Of a stretch of DNA of 64,000 nucleotides, positions 33,911-41,590 are shown piece by piece; the first letter of the stretch is position 1; each line of letters begins with the position of its first letter. The notes beneath the pieces were generated by a model. That model searched no databases. It had not been told where the DNA came from and saw only the letters and a list, made by a program, of their open reading frames with translations. This DNA comes from Streptomyces sp. JB150 (GTDB taxonomy: Bacteria > Actinomycetota > Actinomycetes > Streptomycetales > Streptomycetaceae). A program made the position numbers and the translations under genes. The stretch covers positions 5,003,803 to 5,067,802 of the forward strand of contig NZ_CP049780.1 in assembly GCF_011193355.1 (NCBI RefSeq), read 5' to 3'.

Positions 33911-36109
33911 GTGACAGCAGCAACGCACTCCACCCTCTTCCCGCAGGTACCGGACTCGGCCGACGCGGTGCTCGAAGGGCTCGATCCCGAACAGCGCGAG
34001 GTCGCCACCGCGCTGCACGGCCCGGTGTGCGTGCTCGCCGGAGCCGGTACGGGCAAGACGCGGGCGATCACCCACCGCATCGCCTACGGCGTGCGCGCCG
34101 GCATCCTCCAGCCCTCCAGCGTGCTCGCCGTCACCTTCACCAACCGCGCGGCCGGGGAGATGCGCGGCCGCCTCCGCCAGCTCGGCGCCACCGGAGTGCA
34201 GGCCCGCACCTTCCACTCCGCCGCCCTGCGGCAGCTCCAGTACTTCTGGCCGAAAGCGATCGGTGGCTCCATGCCCCGGCTCGTCGACCGCAAGGTCCAG
34301 CTCGTCGCCGACGCGGCCGCCGCCTGCCGCATCCGCCTCGACCGGGGCGAGCTGCGGGACGTCACCGCCGAGATCGAATGGTCCAAGGTCACCCAGACCG
34401 TCCCCGCCGACTACGCCCTCGCCGCCGCGAAGGCCGGCCGCGAGACCCCGCGCGACCCGGCCGAGATCGCCCAGCTGTACTCGGCCTACGAAGACCTCAA
34501 GCGCGACCGCGCGGTCATCGACTTCGAGGACGTCCTGCTGCTGACCGTCGCGATCCTCCAGGACCGCCAGGACATCGCCGAACAGGTCCGCGCCCAGTAC
34601 CAGCACTTCGTCGTCGACGAGTACCAGGACGTCAGCCCCCTCCAGCAGCGCCTGCTGGAGCTGTGGCTCGGCGACCGCGACGACCTGTGCGTCGTCGGCG
34701 ACGCCAGCCAGACGATCTACTCCTTCACGGGAGCGACCCCCGACCACCTCCTCGACTTCCGCGTCCGGCACCCGGGCGCCACCGTCGTCAAACTGGTCCG
34801 CGACTACCGCTCCACACCCCAGGTCGTCCGCCTCGCCAACGGGCTGCTCGCCCAGGCCCGCGGCCGCGCCGCCGACCACCGGCTGGAACTCGTCTCCCAG
34901 CGCCCCGCCGGTCCGGAACCCGTCTATACGGAGTACGGCGACGAACCCGCCGAGGCCGAGGGCGCCGCCCGCCGGATCCGCGAGCTGCTCGACGCCGGCA
35001 TCCCGGCGAGCGAGATCGCCGTCCTGTTCCGCACCAACGCCCAGTCCGAAACGTACGAGCAGGCCCTCGCCGACGCCGGCATCCCCTATCAGCTGCGCGG
35101 CGCCGAGCGGTTCTTCGACCGGCCCGAGGTCCGCAAGGCGGGCATCGCCCTGCGTGGCGCCGCCCGCTTCGGCGGCAACGACGCCGCCCTGGAGGAAGCC
35201 GTCGACCTGCCCTCCCAGGTCCGCGCCGTCCTCTCCTCCGACGGCTGGACCCCGCAGCCCCCGGCCGGCTCCGGCGCCGTCCGGGAACGCTGGGAGTCCC
35301 TGGCCGCGCTGGTGAACCTCGCGCAGGACTTCGCCGCCGCCCAGCCCGGCGCCGGCCTCGCCGACTTCGTCGCCGAACTCGACGAACGCGCGAACGTCCA
35401 GCACGCCCCGACCGTCCAAGGCGTCACCCTCGCCTCCCTGCACTCGGCCAAGGGCCTGGAGTGGGAGGTCGTCTTCCTGGTCGGCGTCGCCGAAGGGATG
35501 ATGCCGATCACCTACGCCAGAACCGACGAGCAGATCGAGGAGGAACGCCGTCTCCTGTATGTAGGAGTCACCCGCGCCCGCACCCATCTGTACGTCTCCT
35601 GGGCGCTCGCCCGCTCACCCGGCGGCCGCCCCAGCCGCCGCCCCAGCCGGTTCCTCGACGGACTGCGCCCCGGCTCGGGCACCGCGGCGGGCCGGGCCGG
35701 CTCCGGCGGCGGCGCGGGCGGTGTCGAGCGGGGCTTCACCGGCCGCACCGAGGCGGCCCCCCGGCGCACCCAGCGCACCCCCGCCCGCTGCCGGGTGTGC
35801 GGCCGCACCCTCACCGACGGCGGCGAGCTGAAACTGCTGCGCTGCGAGGACTGCCCCTCCGACATGGACGAAGGCCTGTACGAGCGGCTGCGCGAGTGGC
35901 GCGCGGACCAGGCCCGGCTCAGCGGCCAGCCCGCGTTCTGCGTCTTCACCGACAAGACACTGATGGCGATCGCCGAGACCGTCCCCGACGACGCGGGCGA
36001 GCTGGCCCGGATTCCCGGCGTCGGAGCCCGCAAACTCAAGCGGTACGGAGCCGATGTGCTGGCGCTCTGCGCGGGCCGGGACCCCGCCGGAAGAGAAGAC
36101 GACGACTGA
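33911..36109 (+). CDS. uvrD2: UvrD2-type ATP-dependent DNA helicase
   Basis: 732 residues, 3'-5' superfamily 1 helicase. Seen: Walker A GAGTGKTRA near 43-49, LAVTFTNRAAGEM, VDEYQDVSPLQ near 234, QTIYSFTGA near 270, SLHSAKGLEWE near 515 and VGVTRARTHL near 552. Past the motor it has a tetracysteine element (CRVCG...RCEDC, about 627-648) and a C-terminal HRDC domain (GQPAFCVFTDKTL to the end), the diagnostic layout of actinobacterial UvrD2. GTG at 33911 gives the usual N-terminus; an ATG 60 bp upstream adds unconserved residues. CAGCAT lies 7 nt before the GTG, compatible with a leaderless start. The wblC promoter begins within 30 bp of its stop. Confidence 0.93.
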   Translation: MTAATHSTLFPQVPDSADAVLEGLDPEQREVATALHGPVCVLAGAGTGKTRAITHRIAYGVRAGILQPSSVLAVTFTNRAAGEMRGRLRQLGATGVQARTFHSAALRQLQYFWPKAIGGSMPRLVDRKVQLVADAAAACRIRLDRGELRDVTAEIEWSKVTQTVPADYALAAAKAGRETPRDPAEIAQLYSAYEDLKRDRAVIDFEDVLLLTVAILQDRQDIAEQVRAQYQHFVVDEYQDVSPLQQRLLELWLGDRDDLCVVGDASQTIYSFTGATPDHLLDFRVRHPGATVVKLVRDYRSTPQVVRLANGLLAQARGRAADHRLELVSQRPAGPEPVYTEYGDEPAEAEGAARRIRELLDAGIPASEIAVLFRTNAQSETYEQALADAGIPYQLRGAERFFDRPEVRKAGIALRGAARFGGNDAALEEAVDLPSQVRAVLSSDGWTPQPPAGSGAVRERWESLAALVNLAQDFAAAQPGAGLADFVAELDERANVQHAPTVQGVTLASLHSAKGLEWEVVFLVGVAEGMMPITYARTDEQIEEERRLLYVGVTRARTHLYVSWALARSPGGRPSRRPSRFLDGLRPGSGTAAGRAGSGGGAGGVERGFTGRTEAAPRRTQRTPARCRVCGRTLTDGGELKLLRCEDCPSDMDEGLYERLREWRADQARLSGQPAFCVFTDKTLMAIAETVPDDAGELARIPGVGARKLKRYGADVLALCAGRDPAGREDDD

Positions 36110-36121
36110 AACGAACTCGTC

Positions 36122-36162
36122 GAAAAAATAGTTTGCGCATGCCCCAGCAATCCCCATAGGTT
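36122..36162 (+). promoter_or_regulatory. WblC/WhiB7-type autoregulated promoter
   Basis: GAAAAAATA sits 2 bp before TTGCGC (-35, 36133-36138), followed by an 18-bp spacer and TAGGTT (-10, 36157-36162). An AT-rich block touching the -35 is the known binding signature for WhiB7/WblC with its AT-hook and the principal sigma factor. Such an A/T run is rare in this GC-rich window. Confidence 0.8.
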
Positions 36163-36273
36163 CTTACGCGTGGGAACGGCGGCCTTCTCGGAGGCGCCGA
36201 TTCCGTGTTGTACTTGCATATCCGCGGACTGGTTCACCCCAGTCCCCCGAGACGCCGAGAGGAGGCGAGTCCA

Positions 36274-36600
36274 GTGATCAGCATCAACGCCAGCGCCATC
36301 AGCACCGTCAAACTGACCGATCGCTCGGTCGTCGCCTCCCTGTGCATGCTCGGCTCCTCGGACCAGGGCACCGGTCTGTCCGGCATCCGTGCCGTCCGTC
36401 CGGCGTCCTCCGTCGCTCCCGCGGGTCTTCCCGTCCGCGAGCGCAATGAGCGACCGACCAAGGCACTGGAAGCGGCAGTAGAGGCTCAGGCGCAGGCCTA
36501 TGCCTTTACGGCGACCGGTGCCGGATTCCGGAAGCAGACGACGCAGCACCACCTGATGTGGGCCTTCCGTGGGCCAGAACCCTGGAGTGATCCAGCCTGA
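36274..36600 (+). CDS. Upstream ORF in the wblC leader
   Basis: 108 codons starting at GTG 36274, with GGAGG 8-9 nt upstream, and ending 23 nt before the attenuator hairpin. The peptide starts MISINASAISTVKLTDRSVV; no domain recognised. Codon use weakens in the second half (GCA, GTA, AAT, TTT, CCA), unlike normal genes here, which fits a regulatory rather than functional product. In whiB7/wblC systems, ribosome slowing on an upstream ORF prevents termination and raises WblC during translation-inhibiting antibiotic stress. That role is inferred here from position. Confidence 0.7.
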   Translation: MISINASAISTVKLTDRSVVASLCMLGSSDQGTGLSGIRAVRPASSVAPAGLPVRERNERPTKALEAAVEAQAQAYAFTATGAGFRKQTTQHHLMWAFRGPEPWSDPA

Positions 36601-36623
36601 TCGGCGATCAGGCCGGCGCCTTC

Positions 36624-36665
36624 AGGGCCGCGGAACCCCATCCGGGATCCGCGGCCCTTCTGTTT
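36624..36665 (+). terminator. Intrinsic attenuator in the wblC leader
   Basis: Perfect 11-bp stem (agggccgcgga and tccgcggccct) followed by TTCTGTTTG, one of the few hairpins here with a real T-rich tail. It lies between the upstream ORF stop and wblC. A smaller hairpin cctgatc-ggc-gatcagg (36596-36612) covers the upstream ORF stop and could compete or pause. Confidence 0.8.
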
Positions 36666-36779
36666 GCCCACGAACGTGGGCGACAGAGCGAAGAGGCCTC
36701 GGGACAAGAGCAAAAGAGCCCGGTACCAGCCGCCAACCGGTCCACCCGACCGGAACGACCAGACGAGGAAGACGAAACC

Positions 36780-37148
36780 GTGCAACTCGAAGCGCACGCC
36801 CCGTCCGTACCGCCTTCCGAAACGATCCCCCCGCCCGGCCTCACGGAGGACTCCACCTTGACCCCGCTCACCGCGCTCACCGCGCTCGACGACGCCATCG
36901 AGAACCTGGGCGTACCCGTCCCGTGCCGCTCCTACGACCCGGAGGTCTTCTTCGCCGAGTCGCCGGCCGACGTGGAGTACGCCAAGTCCCTCTGCCGCAC
37001 CTGCCCGCTGATCGAGGCCTGCCTCGCCGGCGCCAAGGAGCGGCGTGAGCCCTGGGGCGTCTGGGGTGGCGAGCTGTTCGTCCAGGGTGTCGTCGTCGCC
37101 CGGAAGCGGCCGCGTGGCCGCCCGCGGAAGAACCCGGTCACGGCATGA
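36780..37148 (+). CDS. wblC: WblC/WhiB7 antibiotic-stress transcription factor
   Basis: 122 residues. Iron-sulfur cluster cysteines at 49, 72, 75 and 81 (PVPC, LCRTC, EAC), the GVWGG turn at 93-97 and a C-terminal AT-hook RGRPRK at 112-117, which together identify WhiB7 rather than other Wbl proteins. It binds the principal sigma factor and A/T-rich DNA upstream of -35 boxes, activating ribosome-protection, efflux and drug-modification genes and itself. GTG 36780 has GAGGAAG 9 nt upstream. TTG 36858, preceded by GGAGGA, is a possible second start. The leader of about 600 nt carries the autoregulated promoter, upstream ORF and attenuator described separately. Confidence 0.96.
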   Translation: MQLEAHAPSVPPSETIPPPGLTEDSTLTPLTALTALDDAIENLGVPVPCRSYDPEVFFAESPADVEYAKSLCRTCPLIEACLAGAKERREPWGVWGGELFVQGVVVARKRPRGRPRKNPVTA

Positions 37149-37468
37149 ACACCGCAGGAACGATCGACCGTCCCCTCACGCACGACCCCCAGAAGCAGGC
37201 CCCGATGAAGCCGTCCACCAACGAGCCCACCGGCTCCGCAACCCCAGACGTCACCACCACCGGCGCGACCGACTCGCGTCAGAACAGGACCCGAGAGATG
37301 CAACTCATCCCAGAAGCCCTGGCTCGTGCGCATATGCACGACCGCCTGCATGAGGCGCAGCGGGAGCGCCGGGCCATCAGCCTGGCGGCCGCCCGCCGGA
37401 TGCAGCGCCGGGCCGAGCGCGCCTCGCTGCGCGCCCGCCGGGCGCTCGCCCTCGCCGTCATGCAGTAA
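37145..37468 (+). CDS. Small basic protein translationally coupled to wblC
   Basis: 107 residues. Its ATG overlaps the wblC stop (ATGA), so it is co-translated. The N-terminal half is Thr/Pro-rich and disordered. From MQLIPEALARAHMHDRLHEAQ onward it is a strongly Arg/Ala-rich helix ending RRALALAVMQ. No known domain. Coupling to wblC suggests a role in the same stress response, for instance ribosome or RNA binding through the basic helix, but that is inference. A strong hairpin terminator follows. Confidence 0.75.
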   Translation: MNTAGTIDRPLTHDPQKQAPMKPSTNEPTGSATPDVTTTGATDSRQNRTREMQLIPEALARAHMHDRLHEAQRERRAISLAAARRMQRRAERASLRARRALALAVMQ

Positions 37469-37519
37469 CACCACCACGCCCGAAGCGGCGGCCTCCCTCA
37501 CCGGGAGACATGAGCTTCC

Positions 37520-37559
37520 CCGCGGGGGCCGGTCCTGTCGAAGGGACCGGTCCCCGCGG
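37520..37559 (+). terminator. Hairpin terminator of the wblC operon
   Basis: 16-bp arms ccgcgggggccggtcc and ggaccggtccccgcgg with one G-U pair and an 8-nt loop, 51 bp after the last gene of the wblC unit. No T-run. Confidence 0.75.
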
Positions 37560-37605
37560 TGCGTTGTGCCCGGCGATCACCCGGCGACGGCGTTATCGTC
37601 GCCGG

Positions 37606-37818
37606 GTGACGAGTCTTCCCGGAGGCAGCGGCAGGGGCGGCGGTTCCGCCATGAGGCCCGGGCGCGTCGTGTGCGCGCGCTGCGGCACCGTCGCCGACGG
37701 GCCCCAGCCCACCTGGACCTGCTCCGTGGAGAACGGCACCCGCCAGTACTTCTGCGACAGCTGCTCCCGCGAGTACCTCAGAGCCATCGAAGGGCGCCTC
37801 GACTCGGCCTGGTGGTAG
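37606..37818 (+). CDS. Small zinc-ribbon-like protein
   Basis: 70 residues with CARCG near 23-27, one further Cys (WTCSVENG) and FCDSCSREYL near 52, a spacing suited to a zinc ribbon. It ends DSAWW. GTG at 37606 was chosen because the TATCGT -10-like box (37594-37599) lies 7 nt upstream; longer in-frame starts run through the terminator hairpin and are unlikely. Function unknown. It converges on the UbiB-type kinase gene. Confidence 0.7.
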   Translation: MTSLPGGSGRGGGSAMRPGRVVCARCGTVADGPQPTWTCSVENGTRQYFCDSCSREYLRAIEGRLDSAWW

Positions 37819-37879
37819 GCCACGGCCGCCCGCCGCATGCCCCGCCGCATGCCACGCGGGACGTCGGTTCGCTCGTGGC

Positions 37880-39247
37880 TCAGGCCTCCGCCGCGGACTC
37901 CTCGGGCAGCTCCTCCTCCGGCACGAACCCCGGCAGCCACTCCTCCAGCTCCTCGCGCAGCCGGACGGTCGCGCCGAGCTGGCACAGGACACCGATGGTG
38001 CTGAGGGTGACACGGTGGATCAGGAGGTACGCCGGCGGCAGGTTCAGCCGCTTGCCGAGCTGGTAGGCGGGGGAGCGCGGGTCGGCTATCCGGGCCGCCT
38101 GGCTGCGCATCCAGCCGCGGGTGAAGGTGAACTCGTCGACCTGGGCCGGTTCGATGATCGGCAGGAGATAGTCGAGCACCGCGTCGGGGTCCAGCTCGAT
38201 GGACTCCTTGACGAAGCCCTCCGCGCACAGCAGGTCGTAGACGGCCTGGGCCTCGCCGTCGAGGGTCATGCGCAGCGACTCCCCGATCGGGGCCGGCAGG
38301 CCGCCCGGCAGACGGTCGACCGTGCCGAAGTCGAGCACGCCCAGCCGCCAGTCGTCCTCGCCCTCCGGGCCGCCGGGCAGCAGCCGGAAGTTGCCGGGGT
38401 GCGGGTCGGCGTGCAGCAGGCCGGTGCGGGCGGGGCCGGAGAAGAGGAAACGGGCGAGCAGCTGGCCGGCCCGGTCGCGCTGTTCCGGCGTGCCGTCGGA
38501 GATGATCTCCGACAGGGGGATGCCGTCGATCCACTCGGTGACGAGGACCTGGTCGCACTGGTGGACCACGGCGGGCACCAGTACGTCCGGGTCGCCGGCG
38601 AACTCCTCGGCGTGCGCTCGCTGGGCCTGCGCCTCCAGGCCGTAGTCCAGCTCCTCGGAGACCCGGTCCTTCAGCTCCGTGATCAAGGGCTTGATGTCCA
38701 TGCCGGGGACCAGGGGTCCCAACAGGCGGGCGAAGCGGCTCAACTGGGTCAGATCGGACAGCAGGGCCTCGCCGGCACCGGGGTACTGCACTTTCACCGC
38801 GACCGCGCGGCCGTCGTGCCACACTCCCCGGTGCACCTGGCCGATCGAGGCGGCCGCCGACGGCTTGTCCTCGAACTCCAGGAACAGCTCCCGCCACTGT
38901 GGCCCCAGCCGCTCCGCGAGCACCGAGTGCACGGTGCGCGTGGGCATCGGCGGGGCCGCCTCCTGGAGCTTGGTCAGCGCCGCGCGGTAGGGGCCGGCGA
39001 CCTCCTCGGGCAGCGCCGACTCGAAGACGGACAGTGCCTGCCCGAACTTCATCGCACCGCCCTTGAGCTCGCCGAGCACCTTGAACAGCTGCTCCGCCGT
39101 GCGCTGTTGCAGCTCACGGCCGACGATCTCCGCGGACTCGCCGACGATCCGCTTGCCCAGCCCCCAGGTCGCCCGGCCGGCGAAGCCGAGCGGGAGCGCG
39201 GCGAGCTTGGCGGTCCGGGTGACCGCCTTCCGGGGAAGATCAGACAT
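37880..39247 (-). CDS. ABC1/AarF/UbiB family kinase-like protein
   Basis: 455 residues of the atypical kinase family. Seen: signature KFGQALS (KxGQ) near 66-72, ASIGQVHRG near 130, VAVKVQYPG (nucleotide-binding Lys) near 148, LLHADPHPGNF near 288 and LDFGTVDR near 322. Members act on lipid or isoprenoid metabolism as ATPases rather than protein kinases. The mycobacterial counterpart (Rv3197) lies beside whiB7 and is tied to macrolide tolerance (recalled). ATG with GGAGGG 3-8 nt upstream. Its first codons overlap the end of the upstream ThiF-family gene by 8 nt, so the two are co-translated. Confidence 0.9.
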   Translation of the reverse strand: MSDLPRKAVTRTAKLAALPLGFAGRATWGLGKRIVGESAEIVGRELQQRTAEQLFKVLGELKGGAMKFGQALSVFESALPEEVAGPYRAALTKLQEAAPPMPTRTVHSVLAERLGPQWRELFLEFEDKPSAAASIGQVHRGVWHDGRAVAVKVQYPGAGEALLSDLTQLSRFARLLGPLVPGMDIKPLITELKDRVSEELDYGLEAQAQRAHAEEFAGDPDVLVPAVVHQCDQVLVTEWIDGIPLSEIISDGTPEQRDRAGQLLARFLFSGPARTGLLHADPHPGNFRLLPGGPEGEDDWRLGVLDFGTVDRLPGGLPAPIGESLRMTLDGEAQAVYDLLCAEGFVKESIELDPDAVLDYLLPIIEPAQVDEFTFTRGWMRSQAARIADPRSPAYQLGKRLNLPPAYLLIHRVTLSTIGVLCQLGATVRLREELEEWLPGFVPEEELPEESAAEA

Positions 39248-40451
39248 GCGCCCTCCAAGTCCCAGCCGGCCGCGCCGCGCCTGTCGGACGGCGTACCCGC
39301 GTTGACGACCCTTGCTCAGTCATTGTCTCGTGTGCGGCGGCATTCTCCGCGGCCTGTGTCCCTTCGGCTTTCCCGGCGGCCCCGCACGGGCATGCGGAGT
39401 GTGCCCGAACCGGCCTCGCGTGCCACTGGAGCCCGGGGAGCGAGACCTCCCAGCGGGCGCCCGCGGCGGAGGGCGTCCGGCCGTCGAGGAAGGCGAGCGC
39501 GTGGGCGGCCGCCAGCCCGGCCACCGTGGTGGCCAGCGCCAGATCGCAGGGCCGTACCTGCCGCTGCCGGCCGGACCGCCACTGGGCGACCAGCCGGGGC
39601 CAGGCCGGGTCCCGTTCGGCGCGCGCCTCGTGCAGACAGCCGGCGCAGCCGGTCTCACCGGGCAGGACGAGCGGACCGACCATACCGGTTCCCTCCACCA
39701 CCCCGGCGTACAGATGCGGGGTGCCCGAGGCCATGAGGGGAGCGGCGGTGTCCGGGGCGGGGGCATGGACGGCCACGTCGTCGCGCGGGGCGAGGATCAC
39801 CAGGGAGAAACCGGGGTCGGCCGTGGCCTCGGGGGCCTGGGAGCGGCGGGGCGGGCGGTCCGGGGCGGCGGCCCGCACCACCCGCCGGGCGGCCTCGTCG
39901 CGCCGGGCGCCCACGGTGTCGGGCGGCAGCCCGGCCGGGCTCACGTCCCACGGCTCCACCTGCCCGCCGTCGCGCACGTCGACCGTGCCGACGCCCGCCC
40001 CCGCCAGCAGCGCGGCCAGCGCGGTGCCCACCCGGCCGGCGCCGCGCACCTGCACGCGCAGGGCGCGGCGCGCGGCCAGCCGCTCGAGGGCCTCGCCCGG
40101 TTCCGACGTGGTCAGCGACAGTGTGGCCAGGTCGGGACGCAGCCGGTCGAGGACTTCCGGTTTCTCGCGCAGTGCCTGCGCGGCAGGTCCGCCGCCCCGG
40201 GCGTCGTCGAGGAGCCCGGCTCGGGTCAGCCGCCGCACCAGCGCGTCGACATGGCCGTCGGGCAGGTCCATCCGCCGGCCCTCGTCCCGCAGCAGGTCCA
40301 GTCCGCGGGTGCCGTTGAGGAGATCGAGGAAGCTGCCGGTCGCGGTGTCCAGCGGGCCCAGTGTCATCGCGTGCGCGGGAGTCATCCCGAACTGCACGGT
40401 GCGGAGATCGCGCCAGCCGCGCCGGAGCGCGGGCTTCACCATCGGATGCAT
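39240..40451 (-). CDS. ThiF-family protein with N-terminal peptide-recognition-like (RRE) domain
   Basis: 403 residues. The first ~90 residues (RTVQFGMTPAHAMTLG, FLDLLNGTRGLDLL, DGHVDALVRRLTRAGLLDD) look like the winged-helix RiPP recognition element found in TOMM leader-binding proteins. A Rossmann core follows with VRGAGRVGTALAALLAG, and later CAGC (GCAGCLHEARAERDP) and CDLALATT typical of truncated E1-like proteins. The adenylation residues look incomplete, so it may bind rather than activate. ATG at 40451; stop overlaps the UbiB-type kinase start. A 30-codon ORF ends inside its first codons. Role in peptide modification is inferred from family resemblance. Confidence 0.75.
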   Translation of the reverse strand: MHPMVKPALRRGWRDLRTVQFGMTPAHAMTLGPLDTATGSFLDLLNGTRGLDLLRDEGRRMDLPDGHVDALVRRLTRAGLLDDARGGGPAAQALREKPEVLDRLRPDLATLSLTTSEPGEALERLAARRALRVQVRGAGRVGTALAALLAGAGVGTVDVRDGGQVEPWDVSPAGLPPDTVGARRDEAARRVVRAAAPDRPPRRSQAPEATADPGFSLVILAPRDDVAVHAPAPDTAAPLMASGTPHLYAGVVEGTGMVGPLVLPGETGCAGCLHEARAERDPAWPRLVAQWRSGRQRQVRPCDLALATTVAGLAAAHALAFLDGRTPSAAGARWEVSLPGLQWHARPVRAHSACPCGAAGKAEGTQAAENAAAHETMTEQGSSTRVRRPTGAARPAGTWRAHV

Positions 40452-40528
40452 GACAGGCCCCCGTTGTCCAGGAAAGTCGTAGTCGTAATCGACGCCTTGT
40501 TGGCCGGGGGAGCGGTGAACCTGACCAT
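40436..40528 (-). CDS. Possible 30-residue precursor peptide overlapping the ThiF gene start
   Basis: Small ORF from ATG 40528 to TGA 40436-40438, overlapping the ThiF-family start by 16 nt in another frame. The peptide reads MVRFTAPPANKA, then ITTTTFLDNGG, then LSCIRW: a short N-terminal part, a Thr run and a Cys-containing C-terminus. The ribosome site (GACGAG) is weak and codon bias is mixed, so it may be a chance frame. It is noted because a leader-binding-like ThiF protein follows directly. Confidence 0.35.
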   Translation of the reverse strand: MVRFTAPPANKASITTTTFLDNGGLSCIRW

Positions 40529-40761
40529 GTCGACTCGTCTGCGCCAGATGCCCGCTCTGGCATCCGTGCCCGATCCGCGTTCGTCCGTGCCGGTCCGTGC
40601 TCCCTCGACGCAGGCCAGCATGCCCGGAGCGGGTGGCGGGTGTCGGGAGTTGTCCACAGGTGGTGGATGATTGTCGTACAAATCAAACGCGCGGTGAGGC
40701 ATCCCGGCAGAACCGTCCCGGACTCGGGACTTCCCCTGTGCGCAGCGGGTAACGTCGGGGC
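40452..40761. other. Divergent intergenic region
   Basis: 310 bp between the ThiF-family gene (minus) and the metallopeptidase gene (plus). It holds the small ORF above, a TTGTCCACA sequence at 40650-40658 that equals the Streptomyces DnaA-box consensus, and TAACGT (40750-40755) 7 nt before the GTG at 40762, a probable leaderless -10. No other gene is seen. Confidence 0.55.
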
Positions 40762-41436
40762 GTGCCCGCCGACCCACTGCACCGTGCCGGAACCCCACAG
40801 CGCAGCACGACGAGCCAGCCGCTCCGCGGCTGGCAGGCGAGCGCGATCGAGGTACGCAGGAGCGCCCGCCGGCGACGGACGGTGTCCGCGTACCGCGAGG
40901 GCGATCGCACCGTCGTGCTCATCCCCGCCCGGATGTCCGAGGCCGAGGAGCAGCGCTGGGTGAGCGTCATGCTCGACAAGCTCGCCGCCCAGGAGAGCAA
41001 GCGCACCCTCGGCGACGCCGAGCTGGCCGCGCGCGCCGAGCGGCTGTCGGCCCAGTATCTCGACGGCCGCGCGCGGCCCACCTCGGTCCGCTGGGTCACC
41101 AACCAGAACACCCGCTGGGGTTCGTGCACCCCGGCCGAGGGCAGCATCCGGCTCTCCCACCGGCTCCAGGGCATGCCCGAGTACGTCGTCGACTACGTGC
41201 TCGTCCACGAGCTGGCCCATCTGCTGGTGCCCGGCCACGGGCCCCGGTTCTGGCGACTGCTGGAGGCGTATCCGCGGACCGAGCGCGCCCGGGGCTACCT
41301 CGAAGGGGTGGTCGCGGCGGAGCGGCTGCCCCCACCTGCCCGGCGCGCGCGGAGAGTGATCCGCCGCGCGGAGAGTGACCCCCTCCCGCGCGGTCGGCGA
41401 TCCTCCGCGATCGGCGATCCTCCGCGCGGTCGGTGA
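40762..41436 (+). CDS. YgjP/DUF45-type zinc metallopeptidase
   Basis: 224 residues. Zinc motif HELAHLLVPGH near 154-164 (HExxH plus third His) followed by FWRLLEAYP, and the upstream TRWGSCTP near 125, identify the YgjP/SprT-like group (M48-related). The N-terminus (IEVRRSARRRRTVSAYREGDR) carries the typical beta-hairpin of the family. The last 35 residues are basic and arise from short repeated DNA units, unlike the family. GTG at 40762 with TAACGT 7 nt upstream suggests a leaderless message. Substrate unknown; diverges from the ThiF-kinase pair. Confidence 0.87.
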   Translation: MPADPLHRAGTPQRSTTSQPLRGWQASAIEVRRSARRRRTVSAYREGDRTVVLIPARMSEAEEQRWVSVMLDKLAAQESKRTLGDAELAARAERLSAQYLDGRARPTSVRWVTNQNTRWGSCTPAEGSIRLSHRLQGMPEYVVDYVLVHELAHLLVPGHGPRFWRLLEAYPRTERARGYLEGVVAAERLPPPARRARRVIRRAESDPLPRGRRSSAIGDPPRGR

Positions 41437-41460
41437 CGCTCCGCGCGCGGTCCGTGAGCT
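41350..41460 (+). repeat. Short direct repeats at the 3' end of the metallopeptidase gene
   Basis: Units such as cgcgcggagagtga (twice) and gatcctccgcg with cgcgcggtcgg (each at least twice) make up the last codons and run past the stop. They look like a locally expanded simple repeat. Confidence 0.55.
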
Positions 41461-41524
41461 GCGGTGCTCGGGTTCGCCACCGGTCGGCGGAGGTTCTGTA
41501 CCGGGTCTGTACCGGCCGCGTCCG

Positions 41525-41547
41525 TTGTCGGACTTTGCCGTTAGCCT
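41525..41547 (+). promoter_or_regulatory. RecA-NDp/PafBC-like promoter of the TerD-AIM24 operon
   Basis: TTGTCGG(AC), 8 bp, TAGCCT: 7 of 9 in the -35-like half and a perfect TAnnnT. Unlike the other sites here it gives a leader of about 36 nt with GGGGGAC before the start. Confidence 0.5.
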
Positions 41548-41590
41548 GGCGCGACGCACTCACATTCGGGATGGGGGACGGTCGTAACGC

